This document shows positions 32,638 to 42,196 of a stretch of 64,000 bases of DNA, one piece after another (the first letter of the stretch is position 1; each line of letters starts with the position of its first letter). The stretch lies in the NCBI GenBank assembly GCA_036407095.1, contig DASWZV010000115.1, forward strand, positions 62,001 through 126,000, read 5' to 3'. The notes below the pieces were generated by a model. It searched no databases. It was not told where the DNA came from and was given only the letters and a program-made list of their open reading frames with translations. Source of the DNA: Gp6-AA40 sp036407095 (GTDB lineage: Bacteria; Acidobacteriota; Vicinamibacteria; Vicinamibacterales; UBA2999). A program made the translations under genes and the position numbers.

Positions 32638-35600
32638 TCAGAAATCGAACGTCACGTTGAAGCGCGCGAACCGCGGGTTCAGCACTGCCGTCGGACGAAG
32701 CCACGTGGCGCCGTCGGTGCCGTAGCCCTGATTGAACGCCGTCCCCACGTTCGAGTTGAACAGGTTGTAGAGATCCATCGCGACATTGGCGCGCGTCTTG
32801 TGGAACCGCAGGATCTTCCCGAACCGCATGTCAACCGAGTTCACCCGATGGCCGAACAGCGACGAGGGTGGGACCAGGTTCACCGACTGCGTCGTGATGC
32901 CAGGCGCAAACGGCGTCTGACCGTTTGCAGCGAGGATGTCCGGCGTCACCGTGTAGTTGCCCGCCAGCCCCACGCCGTTGGTGGCGACGCCGGTCTCGAT
33001 CGTCAACGGCTCGGTGTTGGCCTGCGACCGCAGGATGCCGCTGACGAGGACGTCGACCTTCGGGAGGGTATACGTCACCAGACCGCGCCAGTTCATCTGC
33101 CAGGGTTCATCGACCTTGCAGGCGCTCACCATCGACGACACCCCGGGGGCCGCAGGCGTCACCAACTCGGGCAGCTTCGACCAGACATCGCACAGGTCGC
33201 GATGTCCGGCACCGGTGCTGAAACCGCCCTGCAGCACCAGACCGTTCTTCATGCGCGAATTCGCCGTGAAGTCGATGCCCTGCCAGTAGTAGTTCTCGTC
33301 GCCGTAATCGCGCTGGAACGTGCGGTAGTTGCTCGTCGCGCCAATCGGATTGTTGCCATTCCGCTTCAGGAACGTCAGTCGCTGACCGCTGGTCGGCAGG
33401 TTCGCGTTCGTCGGGGCGACAATCGTGAACTGATCAAAATCGCTCGGCCCGAGCGCCTGATTGTCGGTCACGTAGAAGTTGCTCCACCACCGGCGATTGA
33501 ACGCGACGTCGACGGAGAGCCGCGGCAGGATTTCCTGCTGCACCGCCACACCGAACTGCCAGTCGAACGGCCGGTTGCCCCACCCGTGCATGATGTCCGG
33601 GTTGACGCGGGTGGTGTTGAACGGGTTGCCGAAATTCAGATTCTGCCAGGGCCCGCACTCACCATTGCCCGCTGAACTATTCAGGTCGCAATCCGGAACG
33701 CGGTTGCTGTTCGTGTCCGTCCATGTCCGATTCGTCGTCGTCTGCAGCGTCACGCCCGGGTTGGCCTGGATGAAATTGCTTTCATTGTTCGCCGGCTGCA
33801 GATACTTGCTGTAGTTGACCTTGATCGCCGTCTTGCCGTTGCCGAAGACGTCGTAGGCGGCGCCCATGCGCGGGGTGATGTCGTTGTAACCAGTGACGCC
33901 ATCGGACCGCGGGAAGACGAACGGCTGCGGCAGGAACCGCGATCCGGTCAGCGCTCCGTTTTCGCCTCCCGGGTACCAGCTCCATGCGTGCTCGTAGCGA
34001 AGGCCACCCTGCAGGGTCAGACGATTGTGCGTCCACTGATCCTGCGCGTAGAACGCATCGAACCGCGTGCGATTGCTGAACTGACTGGGGATGTACTCCG
34101 TGATCGACGAAGGCCCGCCGGCGAAGAACGTGTAGCTGATCATGTTCGGGTTGCCGATCGTGAACTGTTTCTGCACTTGATAGGCAGCCTGATATCCGAA
34201 CTTCGTGCTGTGCGCGCCGGTCACATACGACGCCGACGCGCGCCACACGTTGTGCTGCTGGTCGTTGCCGAGCGGATTCGCGGTCGAGCGATAGCTGAAG
34301 AACGGTACCGGCACGCCCGTGCCCGTGAGCTCGGTGATCGAGACGATGCTCTCGTCGGCCCCGGCGCCGGGATACAGACCCCAGCGGCTGTTGAAGGACG
34401 ACAGACCCGCTTCGAGCAGCAGCTTGTTCGTCACCGTGGACGTCCAGGTGGCCTGCACGATCTTCTCGCGGTCGTCCCACACCTGGTTGCCAGCCTCTGG
34501 TGAATTCGATCCGAACCCGCCGATCGCGCCCAACGCCACCCAATCGTCGCCACGATCGCGGCACTGGTCGGCGCCTTTCGTGTACGCGCTGCCCGAACAG
34601 TTCTTCTGGTAGTCGTAGTAGAAGCCCAGCTTGTTCTTGTCCGACGCCTGACCGGTCAAGCGGATTGCCCCGATCATCTTGGAGTTCGCGTTGCGAGCCT
34701 TCAGGTTCGGGTCGGCCACGTAGGTGAACGCGTTCGGATCCCCGGCGTTCTTGTTGCCGAAGAGACCGGGCACGTCGTTCATCGATCCGAAGCTGCGCAC
34801 GTTGCCGAAGAACCACAGCTTCTCGCGCTTGATCGGGCCGCCCATCGCGTAGTTGGTGTCCCAGTTCTTGATCAGGCCGGGCACCTCGGTGATGCCGTAG
34901 CTTCGCAGCTGGTCGTCCAGATTGCTCGCCTGCGCCCACTCGCCGGCGTAGCTGAGGAAGTAGGTGCCGCTGAAGCTGTTGCCGCCAGTGCGGGGGATCA
35001 TGTTGAAAGCCGGACCGCCGCGATCGGTCTCGCCCAGACCGCCGGCGATCGTGACCTGGATTTCCGACGCGTTCGCCGTGTCGTAACCGAAGCCGGCGAC
35101 GCCGCCACCGTTGAAGGCGGAGCCGACGTTCATGCCGTCAATCTGAATGGTGCCTTCATTGCCGCGGCCGCCCCGCGCGGTGAAGAAGTTCATCACGGGG
35201 TTGGCGCCGGAGTTGAGCCCGGTGGCCTGGATGCCCGGCACCGTGGCGAGAATGTTGCCGTAGCCGCGCGACGCGGGGAGCACCGACACGACCGCGTTGT
35301 CGATCACCTTCTGCGCGCGTGTGCTGGTGTGCACGTCGACGACCGGCGTCTCGCCGGTGACCGTGATGGTTTCCTGCACGGCGCCGACACGGAGGTCCGC
35401 GTTGATGGTAATGACCTGTGCACCGCTGACGTCGACCCCTTCGCGGCGCACGGTCGTGAAGCCGGCCAGCGTGAAGGTCACCGTGTAGGTGCCCGGCGTC
35501 AGGTTCTCGATCCGATACTGCCCGGTGCCGTCGGTCACGCCGGTGCGTACCTTCTCGATCAACGCAGGGCTGGACGCCTCAACGGTTACGCCGGGCAACA

Positions 35601-35706
35601 CTGCGCCTGACGCGTCTTTAGCGATGCCGGCCAGCGACTGGGCGCCAGCCACGGTAGGCAGAAGAACGATGACCGCAACGAGCACGGCCTTCGCGAGGTC
35701 ACGCAT
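32638..35706 (-). CDS. TonB-dependent receptor with carboxypeptidase regulatory-like domain (Oar-like), receptor 3
   Basis: A 1022-aa receptor; the ATG at 35706 lies behind GGAGGAC and the signal peptide (MRDLAKAVLVAVIVLLPTVA) ends AGAQS. The order is regulatory-like beta domain (GIAKDASGAVLPGVTVEASS), plug and barrel, with the C-terminal signature RFARFNVTFDF. Loop cysteines occur in CSGSAYTKGADQCRDRG and CDLNSSAGNGEC. Its signal peptide and CRDRGDDWVALG motif make it closest to receptor 4, so these two look like a tandem duplication. The substrate is unknown. Confidence 0.92.
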   Translation of the reverse strand: MRDLAKAVLVAVIVLLPTVAGAQSLAGIAKDASGAVLPGVTVEASSPALIEKVRTGVTDGTGQYRIENLTPGTYTVTFTLAGFTTVRREGVDVSGAQVITINADLRVGAVQETITVTGETPVVDVHTSTRAQKVIDNAVVSVLPASRGYGNILATVPGIQATGLNSGANPVMNFFTARGGRGNEGTIQIDGMNVGSAFNGGGVAGFGYDTANASEIQVTIAGGLGETDRGGPAFNMIPRTGGNSFSGTYFLSYAGEWAQASNLDDQLRSYGITEVPGLIKNWDTNYAMGGPIKREKLWFFGNVRSFGSMNDVPGLFGNKNAGDPNAFTYVADPNLKARNANSKMIGAIRLTGQASDKNKLGFYYDYQKNCSGSAYTKGADQCRDRGDDWVALGAIGGFGSNSPEAGNQVWDDREKIVQATWTSTVTNKLLLEAGLSSFNSRWGLYPGAGADESIVSITELTGTGVPVPFFSYRSTANPLGNDQQHNVWRASASYVTGAHSTKFGYQAAYQVQKQFTIGNPNMISYTFFAGGPSSITEYIPSQFSNRTRFDAFYAQDQWTHNRLTLQGGLRYEHAWSWYPGGENGALTGSRFLPQPFVFPRSDGVTGYNDITPRMGAAYDVFGNGKTAIKVNYSKYLQPANNESNFIQANPGVTLQTTTNRTWTDTNSNRVPDCDLNSSAGNGECGPWQNLNFGNPFNTTRVNPDIMHGWGNRPFDWQFGVAVQQEILPRLSVDVAFNRRWWSNFYVTDNQALGPSDFDQFTIVAPTNANLPTSGQRLTFLKRNGNNPIGATSNYRTFQRDYGDENYYWQGIDFTANSRMKNGLVLQGGFSTGAGHRDLCDVWSKLPELVTPAAPGVSSMVSACKVDEPWQMNWRGLVTYTLPKVDVLVSGILRSQANTEPLTIETGVATNGVGLAGNYTVTPDILAANGQTPFAPGITTQSVNLVPPSSLFGHRVNSVDMRFGKILRFHKTRANVAMDLYNLFNSNVGTAFNQGYGTDGATWLRPTAVLNPRFARFNVTFDF

Positions 35707-35940
35707 CGGTTGTCCTCCACTCACGACTGATTGCTGGTTCAGACACACACCTTCAGGAAAAGCCCGGCCGACTCTAGCACTTTCATACTAGTGGCACAGC
35801 ACTGAAACTATTCGCAGCAGTCATGCCGGATGGACATAAGTGACGGCTGACCGATCTTCAAGGGAACCGACGATGCGGTGGTAACGGGCGGCCCCGCCGA
35901 AGCCGTGGCGTTCAGCGGGACCTCACGTGCGGGGCACTCC

Positions 35941-38900
35941 CTAGAAATTGACCGTGACGTTGAACCGCGCGAAGCGAGGATTGAGGATCGACGTCGGCCT
36001 CAGCCACACGACGTTGGCGGGGTTCGTGTCGTACACGTTCTGGAATGCTGTTCCAGTGTTCGCATTGAGCAGGTTGTAGAAATCGAACCCGACGTTGGTC
36101 GATGTCCGCCCGAAGCGCAGCACCTTCGCGACCCTCAAATCGACCGAGTTGATCCGATCGGGATAGACCTGACCGGGCAGCGTGAGATCGACGGTCTGGA
36201 ATGCAAGGCCGGGGGTGAGCGGACGGCCCAGCGTCGACGACTGGAGGATCGCGTTATTGACGTTGTAGTTCGCCGGCAGCGAGGCGCCGTTCGTCGCCAC
36301 GAACGTGTTGATGGTCGACGGCTGCGTATTGGGAGTCGACCGGATCGAACCGGCCAGCAGCACATCGATCTTCGGCAGTGTGTAGGTGACGGAGCTGCGG
36401 AACGTCGTCAGCCACGGTTCGGTGACGGCGCACGCCGCGGTCTGCGCATTGGCGAGAACGGAACCAACGGTCACGTAGAGCTCAGGGAGCTTCGCGGTGA
36501 TCTCGCAGTAGTCACGCACGCCGCGGCCGGTGCTGGTGCCGCCCTGGAACGTGATGCCATTGCGCGTCCGCGCATTCACACTGACATCGAAGCCGTGCCA
36601 GTACGTAGTCACGTCTCCGTAATCTTTCGCAAACGTGTAGTAGTTGTCGACCGCGCCGATCGGCGAGCGTGCGTTCCGGGTCACGAACGTCACCGGATAG
36701 CCGCCGCCGTTTGGCAGATTCGGGTTGGTCGGTGCGGTGATCGTCGCCGTGTCGAAGTCCGCAGGCGTCAACGCGCGATTGTCGGTGAAGAAGTGATTGC
36801 CCCACACCCGCCTGTTGTAGGCGACATCGACCGCGACGCGAGGCACGAGCTCGTGCTGAACCTCTACGCTGTACTGCCAGTCGTACGGCCGCACGCCCCA
36901 TCCATGCAGAACATCGGGGTTGACCGTCGTCGTGCTGAACGGGTTGCCGAAATTCAGATTCTGCCAGGCTCCGCACACATCGCCGCCGGTTGCGGCGTTG
37001 TTTTCACCCGCCTTGTTCATCACGTTGCAGTCGACGACCTTATTGCCGTTCGTGTCGGTCCACGACACGTTGGTGGTCTGCTGGAACGTCGTCGCCGGGT
37101 TCGCGATCGTGTACTGCGCGTCGTTGTTCGCGGCCTGCAGATACTTGCTGACGTTGACCTTCAACGCCGTCTTGCCGTTTCCGAACAGATCGTAGGTCGC
37201 GCCCATGCGGGGCGTGATGTCGTTGTAGCCGGTCACCCCTTTGAGCTCGGGGAAGAGGAACTTGGTCCCGTAGACGTTGTCGGCAATCACACCGTTTTCG
37301 CCCGCGGGGAACCAGCTCCACGCGTGCTCGTATCGCAGACCGCCCTGTAACGTGAGCCGGCCTCGTGTGTACTGGTCCTGGACGTAGATCGCATCGAAGC
37401 GCGTGCGGTTGCTCGACCAGAACGGTGCATCACGCAGCGTGAACTGAATCGGGTTGCGGTTGTTGAAGACGTAGCTCAATTGGCTCGCGGCATTCTGGAA
37501 GTTCTTCTGGATTTGGAAGGCCGCCTGATACCCAATCTTCAAGCTGTGTGCACCGGTCACGTAGGTGCCCGACGCGCGCCAGACGTTGTGGAACTGCTCG
37601 TTCGATCCCGCTGACGCCCACCCGCGATACGTGAAGTTGCCAACCGGAGTCCCGGTCGTCGGATTCGAGACCTGCTCCTGCACGGGGATCAAGTTGAGCG
37701 CCCCTCCGGGCATCGTCCCACCGAAGCGGCTCGCGAACTGCGAGAACCCGGCCTCGAGCAGCAGCTTGTTCGTGTACGGCGAGGTCCACGTGGCCTGTGT
37801 GATCTTCTCGCGGTCGTCCCACACGTTGCCCGACTCGGGCGCCAACGCGCCGAAGAAGCCCGCACCCACGCTGCCGAGCGCGACCCAGTTGTCGCCGCGA
37901 TCGCGGCACTGCGGTGCGCCCTGCGTGTAGGCGGATCCGTTACAGACCTGCTGATAGTCCAGATAGAACCCGACCTTGTTCCGCGGCGTCGCCTGGCCGG
38001 TGAGGCGGATCGCCTCGATCAGCTTCGCGGCGGCGGCTCGAGCGGGCAGACTCGCGTCCTTGTCGTAGTTCCACGATGCCTGATTGCCGGCGTTCAGGTT
38101 CCCGAAGAGTCCGGGAATCTCCTGGTGATTGCCGTAGCTGCGGACGTTGTTGTAGAACCACAACCGATCTTTCACGATCGGCCCGCCGAGCGCGAAGTTG
38201 GTGTCCCAGTTCTTGATCAACGCCGGCACGTTCGTGAGGCCGAAGCCTTTCAGTTCGTCGGTGAGATTGTCGCCCTGCGACCACTTGCCCGCAGTGCTGA
38301 GGAAGCCGGTGCCGCTGAAAGTGTTGCCGCCGGTCTTTGGAATCAGGTTGAACTGCGGACCGCCACGGTCGACTTCGCCGAGTCCACCGGCAATCGTCAC
38401 CTGAATCTCCGACGCCTCGCCGATCGGATAACCGAAACCGGCCACGCCGCCACCGTTGAACGCGGAGCCGACGTTCATGCCGTCGATCTGGATCGTGCCC
38501 TCATTGCCGCGTCCGCCGCGGGCAGTGAAGAAGTTCGTCGAGACGCCCGAGCTGACATCGAGTCCGGTGGCCTGGATACCGGGCACGGTCGCGAGCAGGT
38601 TGCCGTATCCGCGCGAAGCGGGGATCGACTGCACGACCGAACCAGAGAGGACCATCTGTCTCCTCGTGCTCGTCTGCGTGTCGACGACGGGAGATTCGCC
38701 GGTCACCGTGATCGTTTCCTGGATGCCGCCGACCCGCAGGTCGGAGTTGAGCGTGATCACTCCCGCTCCGCTCACTTCGACGCCATCTTTCTTGACGGTG
38801 ATGAATCCGGGAAGCGAGTACGTCACCGTGTACGTCCCCGGCGGGAGGTTCTCGATTCGATACTGTCCGGTCCCGTCGGTCACCGCGGTCCGGACTTTTT

Positions 38901-39051
38901 CAATCAATACCGGGCTCGACGCCTCAACGGTCACGCCGGGCAATATGGCACCTGACGCATCGTGCACCGTGCCGGCCAGCGACTGCGCATGAGCGAGGGT
39001 TGGGAGCAGAACGATGGCCGTGACGAGCAAGGCCTTCGTGAAATCGCGCAT
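35941..39051 (-). CDS. TonB-dependent receptor with carboxypeptidase regulatory-like domain (Oar-like), receptor 4
   Basis: A 1036-aa receptor starting at the ATG at 39051 behind GGAGGAACC, with signal peptide MRDFTKALLVTAIVLLPTLA ending HAQS. The regulatory-like domain reads GTVHDASGAILPGVTVEASS and the barrel ends RFARFNVTVNF. Loop cysteines are in CNGSAYTQGAPQCRDRG and CNVMNKAGENN. It lies 234 bp upstream of receptor 3 on the same strand, each with its own promoter-sized gap. The longer frame to 39204 is discounted because the signal peptide and ribosome-binding site mark the real start. Confidence 0.92.
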   Translation of the reverse strand: MRDFTKALLVTAIVLLPTLAHAQSLAGTVHDASGAILPGVTVEASSPVLIEKVRTAVTDGTGQYRIENLPPGTYTVTYSLPGFITVKKDGVEVSGAGVITLNSDLRVGGIQETITVTGESPVVDTQTSTRRQMVLSGSVVQSIPASRGYGNLLATVPGIQATGLDVSSGVSTNFFTARGGRGNEGTIQIDGMNVGSAFNGGGVAGFGYPIGEASEIQVTIAGGLGEVDRGGPQFNLIPKTGGNTFSGTGFLSTAGKWSQGDNLTDELKGFGLTNVPALIKNWDTNFALGGPIVKDRLWFYNNVRSYGNHQEIPGLFGNLNAGNQASWNYDKDASLPARAAAAKLIEAIRLTGQATPRNKVGFYLDYQQVCNGSAYTQGAPQCRDRGDNWVALGSVGAGFFGALAPESGNVWDDREKITQATWTSPYTNKLLLEAGFSQFASRFGGTMPGGALNLIPVQEQVSNPTTGTPVGNFTYRGWASAGSNEQFHNVWRASGTYVTGAHSLKIGYQAAFQIQKNFQNAASQLSYVFNNRNPIQFTLRDAPFWSSNRTRFDAIYVQDQYTRGRLTLQGGLRYEHAWSWFPAGENGVIADNVYGTKFLFPELKGVTGYNDITPRMGATYDLFGNGKTALKVNVSKYLQAANNDAQYTIANPATTFQQTTNVSWTDTNGNKVVDCNVMNKAGENNAATGGDVCGAWQNLNFGNPFSTTTVNPDVLHGWGVRPYDWQYSVEVQHELVPRVAVDVAYNRRVWGNHFFTDNRALTPADFDTATITAPTNPNLPNGGGYPVTFVTRNARSPIGAVDNYYTFAKDYGDVTTYWHGFDVSVNARTRNGITFQGGTSTGRGVRDYCEITAKLPELYVTVGSVLANAQTAACAVTEPWLTTFRSSVTYTLPKIDVLLAGSIRSTPNTQPSTINTFVATNGASLPANYNVNNAILQSSTLGRPLTPGLAFQTVDLTLPGQVYPDRINSVDLRVAKVLRFGRTSTNVGFDFYNLLNANTGTAFQNVYDTNPANVVWLRPTSILNPRFARFNVTVNF

Positions 39052-39349
39052 CGGTTCCTCCACGTACAGGGTGAAGTCGGTCTGGAGACGACTCGTCTCC
39101 AGACCAGGAAGCCCGACCAGTCGAACGAGGAAGAGGTGTTTCGAGAATCGAATCAGCCGTGCGAACTCGGCACAGCAGACACCAGGTGCACGCCCGGTGC
39201 GCAATTACAAAGCAAGTACGACGCCCACACGGTCCGAGCGGTAAACAGTCGAAAATTGACGGTTTTTTGCGGGAAGGCCGAGCTGTTATCCAAAAGTCCG
39301 AAAGCGGTGTTTCAGAGGATTGGATTTTCTGGGGGGAGCGGCGGCTGGC

Positions 39350-39382
39350 GGAGGAACGGTCTCATTTGAGACCGTTTCCTCC
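39350..39382 (-). terminator. Strong hairpin downstream of the molybdenum hydroxylase operon
   Basis: AACGGTCTCA and TGAGACCGTT form a perfect 10-bp stem with a two-base loop, extended by GGAGG and TCCTCC on either side. It lies 16-48 bp past the stop codon of the large-subunit gene on the minus strand, a typical place for a terminator. The rest of the 346-bp gap (39052-39397) holds the receptor 4 promoter region and no gene. Confidence 0.65.
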
Positions 39383-39397
39383 GAACCCTCTGTTACC

Positions 39398-41605
39398 TCA
39401 GGCCCAGCGGAAGCCGTGCTTCGACAACGGCAGCGATCGCACGCGCGTGCCCGACGCGGCGAAGATGGCGTTGGCGACAGCCGGGAGCACCGGCGGCAGC
39501 GACGGTTCGCCGAGACCGGTCGGCGGGTTGTTCGATTTCAGCCAGTGCACTTCGATCACCGGAGGCGCCTGCGCCATACGAAGCAGCGGCACCTGGTGGA
39601 AGTTGCTCTGCACGGCCGACCCGCCCTTGAACGTGATCTCCTGCATCATGTGGCTGATGCCTTCGATCACGCCGCCCTGCACGAGGTTCTCGGCGTGCAG
39701 CGGGCTGATGATCTGACTGCCGATATCGCCCGCGACCCAGACCTTGTTGACCTTCACGCGCTTGCTCGAATCGACCTCGACCTCGGCGACCTCAGCGAAG
39801 TAGCCGCGGTGGCTGTACTGGAAGCCGATACCCATGCCCGTGCCCTTGGGCAGCGTCTTCCCCCACCCTGACTTCTCCGCGACGAGCTTGACCACGGCGG
39901 TCATCCGCGCCGCATCGAACCCGTCCCCGCCACGTTCGGGTGCGGGATACACCTTGTTGGCGAGCAGATCGAGACGGAACTGCACCGGGTCCTTTCCCGC
40001 CGCATGCGCCAGTTCGTCGATGAAGGACTGGAACACGAACGAGAAGGCGTGACTGCCGGGGGCGCGCAGCGCACCGGTCGGCACACCGAGCGGGATCTTC
40101 GAATCACCGAAATCGAAGTTCTCGACGAAGAGCGCCGGGAACTGGATGCCGGCGATGTTGGCCGCCGACGCGTAGCCGTTGCCGGCACCGTAAGTGACGA
40201 AGTGATTCTTCCAGGCGACGAGCTTGCCTGACGAATCGACCGCTCCCTTCAGGTAGTGGAATCCCTGCGGACGATACATGTCGTGCGCCATGTCGTCTTC
40301 ACGGGTCCACAGCAGCTTCACCGGCACGTTGATCTGCTTCGCGATGTACGCCGCTTCGGCGACGTAGTCGTTCGTCAGGCGCCGCCCGAATCCACCACCA
40401 ACCTTCATCAGGTGCATGGTGACATCGGACTGTTGGATGCCGAGCGTCTGCGCGACGATGCTGAGACCCGCGGAGGGCGTCTGGCTCGGCGCCCACAACT
40501 CCATCTTTCCGTCTTTCCAGCGCGCGACGCAGTTCATCGGCTCGAGTGGTGCGTGCGCGATGAACGGATACATGTAGTTGCCTTCGACGACCTTCACGCC
40601 AGGCGCGGTAAACGCCTTTTCCACATCGCCGTCGGTCCTGAGCTTCGTCGTATACGCGCCCTTGCCGAGTTCGTCGGCCTTCGCCTGGAATGCCTCGCTC
40701 GATTGGGCGCTGGTCGGATGCTCGCTCCAGGTGATCTGCAACTGCTTGCGCGCCTGGTTCGCTTGATACCAGCTGTCGGCGACCACTGCCACGCCGGGCA
40801 TCAGCCCCTGCAGGTTCGTCGTCCCCTCGACCACGACCACGTGCTTCACGCCCGGAAGCGCCTTGACCTGATCGATGTTGGCGCTCGCGACCTTCGCGCC
40901 GTACACCGGCGCCTTCTGATACACCGCCCACAACATCCCGGGCACGGTGAAGTCGATGCTGAAGATCGGTTTGCCGGTCGTGACCGACGCCGTGTCGACG
41001 CCGCGGATCGGCTTGCCGATGATCTTGTAGTCCTTCGGATCCTTCAGCGGCACCATGCTCAGCGTTGGCACCGGCATCGTCGCTGCGGCCGATGCGAACT
41101 CGCCGTAGCTGGCGGAGCGGTTGCTCGCGCGATGCATCACGCGACCGCTCGCGGTGGTCAGCTCGCTCGCCGGCACGTTCCACTTCTGCGCCGCGGCGGC
41201 GAGGATCATCTGACGGATCGCAGCGCCGACCTGGCGCATCGGATCCCAGTTGGTCGGCGTCGCGGTCGATCCGCCTGCGACCTGCGCTCCGTAGAGCGAT
41301 TGGTTCGCGTCGGCCTGTTCGATCTTCACGCTGGCCCAGTCGACGTCGAGCTCGTCGGCGATGATCATCGGGAGCTGGTTCTTGATGCCCTGCCCGATTT
41401 CAGGGTTCTTCGAGGTGATCGTGACGGCGCCATCGGCCGCGATCTTCACGAACGCGGTGGCGACGTAGGCCATGGGTGCCCCGCCGGGAGGTCCCTGTGC
41501 GAGCAACTCCACCGGGTCGAGATGCAGTGCGACGAGCAGGCCACCGCCCGCGGCGGCACTGACCTGCAGGAAGGCGCGACGGCTGAGAAGTGTGTTGGTC
41601 GTCAC
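39398..41605 (-). CDS. Molybdopterin-dependent oxidoreductase large subunit (isoquinoline 1-oxidoreductase beta-like)
   Basis: A 735-aa protein with a twin-arginine signal (SRRAFLQVSAAAGGG), so it is exported folded with its cofactor. Molybdenum-hydroxylase features are KNPEIGQGIKNQLPMIIADEL, GGFGRRLTNDYVAEAAYIA and, near the C-terminus, PPTGLGEPSLPPV, whose glutamate matches the catalytic residue of the xanthine oxidase family. It pairs with the 2Fe-2S subunit encoded immediately upstream (9-bp gap). It probably hydroxylates an aldehyde or N-heterocycle in the periplasm and passes electrons to a cytochrome; the substrate is not known. Confidence 0.92.
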   Translation of the reverse strand: MTTNTLLSRRAFLQVSAAAGGGLLVALHLDPVELLAQGPPGGAPMAYVATAFVKIAADGAVTITSKNPEIGQGIKNQLPMIIADELDVDWASVKIEQADANQSLYGAQVAGGSTATPTNWDPMRQVGAAIRQMILAAAAQKWNVPASELTTASGRVMHRASNRSASYGEFASAAATMPVPTLSMVPLKDPKDYKIIGKPIRGVDTASVTTGKPIFSIDFTVPGMLWAVYQKAPVYGAKVASANIDQVKALPGVKHVVVVEGTTNLQGLMPGVAVVADSWYQANQARKQLQITWSEHPTSAQSSEAFQAKADELGKGAYTTKLRTDGDVEKAFTAPGVKVVEGNYMYPFIAHAPLEPMNCVARWKDGKMELWAPSQTPSAGLSIVAQTLGIQQSDVTMHLMKVGGGFGRRLTNDYVAEAAYIAKQINVPVKLLWTREDDMAHDMYRPQGFHYLKGAVDSSGKLVAWKNHFVTYGAGNGYASAANIAGIQFPALFVENFDFGDSKIPLGVPTGALRAPGSHAFSFVFQSFIDELAHAAGKDPVQFRLDLLANKVYPAPERGGDGFDAARMTAVVKLVAEKSGWGKTLPKGTGMGIGFQYSHRGYFAEVAEVEVDSSKRVKVNKVWVAGDIGSQIISPLHAENLVQGGVIEGISHMMQEITFKGGSAVQSNFHQVPLLRMAQAPPVIEVHWLKSNNPPTGLGEPSLPPVLPAVANAIFAASGTRVRSLPLSKHGFRWA

Positions 41606-41614
41606 GGCTCCTCC

Positions 41615-42112
41615 TTACTCCGCGCCGGCGCCCTGCGCCGTCGACGTCGAGCGGGATGTTCCCATCTCCGCCGCGCGGTGAATCGCCGCGCGAATCCGTG
41701 TATATGTGCCACACCGGCACAGATTGCCGGTCATCGCACTGGTGATCTGCGTGTCATTCGGCTTCGGCGTGGACGCCAGCAGCGCCGCCGCCGTCATGAT
41801 CTGGCCGGCTTGACAGTAGCCGCACTGCGGCACGTCGAGCTCCTGCCACGCCTGCTGCAGGGGATGCAGCCCCTCGGGCGAGAGCCCCTCGATCGTGGTG
41901 ATGGCCGCACCCGCCGCGGCCGATACTGGAGTCTGACAGGCGCGCTGAGCGCGCCCGCGCACGTGCACGGTGCACGCGCCGCACTGGCCGATACCGCAGC
42001 CGAACTTGGTGCCCTTCAGGTTCATCACATCCCTGAGGACCCAGAGCAGGGGCATGTCGGCCGGGACATCGACCGTAGTCGTCTTCCCGTTGACGTTCAA
42101 TGTGAAAGGCAT
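41615..42112 (-). CDS. (2Fe-2S)-binding small subunit of a molybdenum hydroxylase (isoquinoline 1-oxidoreductase alpha-like)
   Basis: A 165-aa protein with the first cluster motif CGIGQCGACTV plus a following cysteine (RACQTP), and the second cluster motif CGYCQAGQIM with LCRCGTY. These are the two [2Fe-2S] centres of the family. It has no signal peptide and would travel with the Tat-exported large subunit. It is a close paralogue of the truncated protein at 1-325, including the shared LHPLQQAW segment. The two genes form an operon in the order small-large. Confidence 0.93.
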   Translation of the reverse strand: MPFTLNVNGKTTTVDVPADMPLLWVLRDVMNLKGTKFGCGIGQCGACTVHVRGRAQRACQTPVSAAAGAAITTIEGLSPEGLHPLQQAWQELDVPQCGYCQAGQIMTAAALLASTPKPNDTQITSAMTGNLCRCGTYTRIRAAIHRAAEMGTSRSTSTAQGAGAE

Positions 42113-42196
42113 AAGCGCAAGTCTCTCGAAGAAAGGGAGATCGCCTGAAGCAACTAGTGGCAGTATTAGACAGGCACTGCCGGCTCAAAAGCAAGC

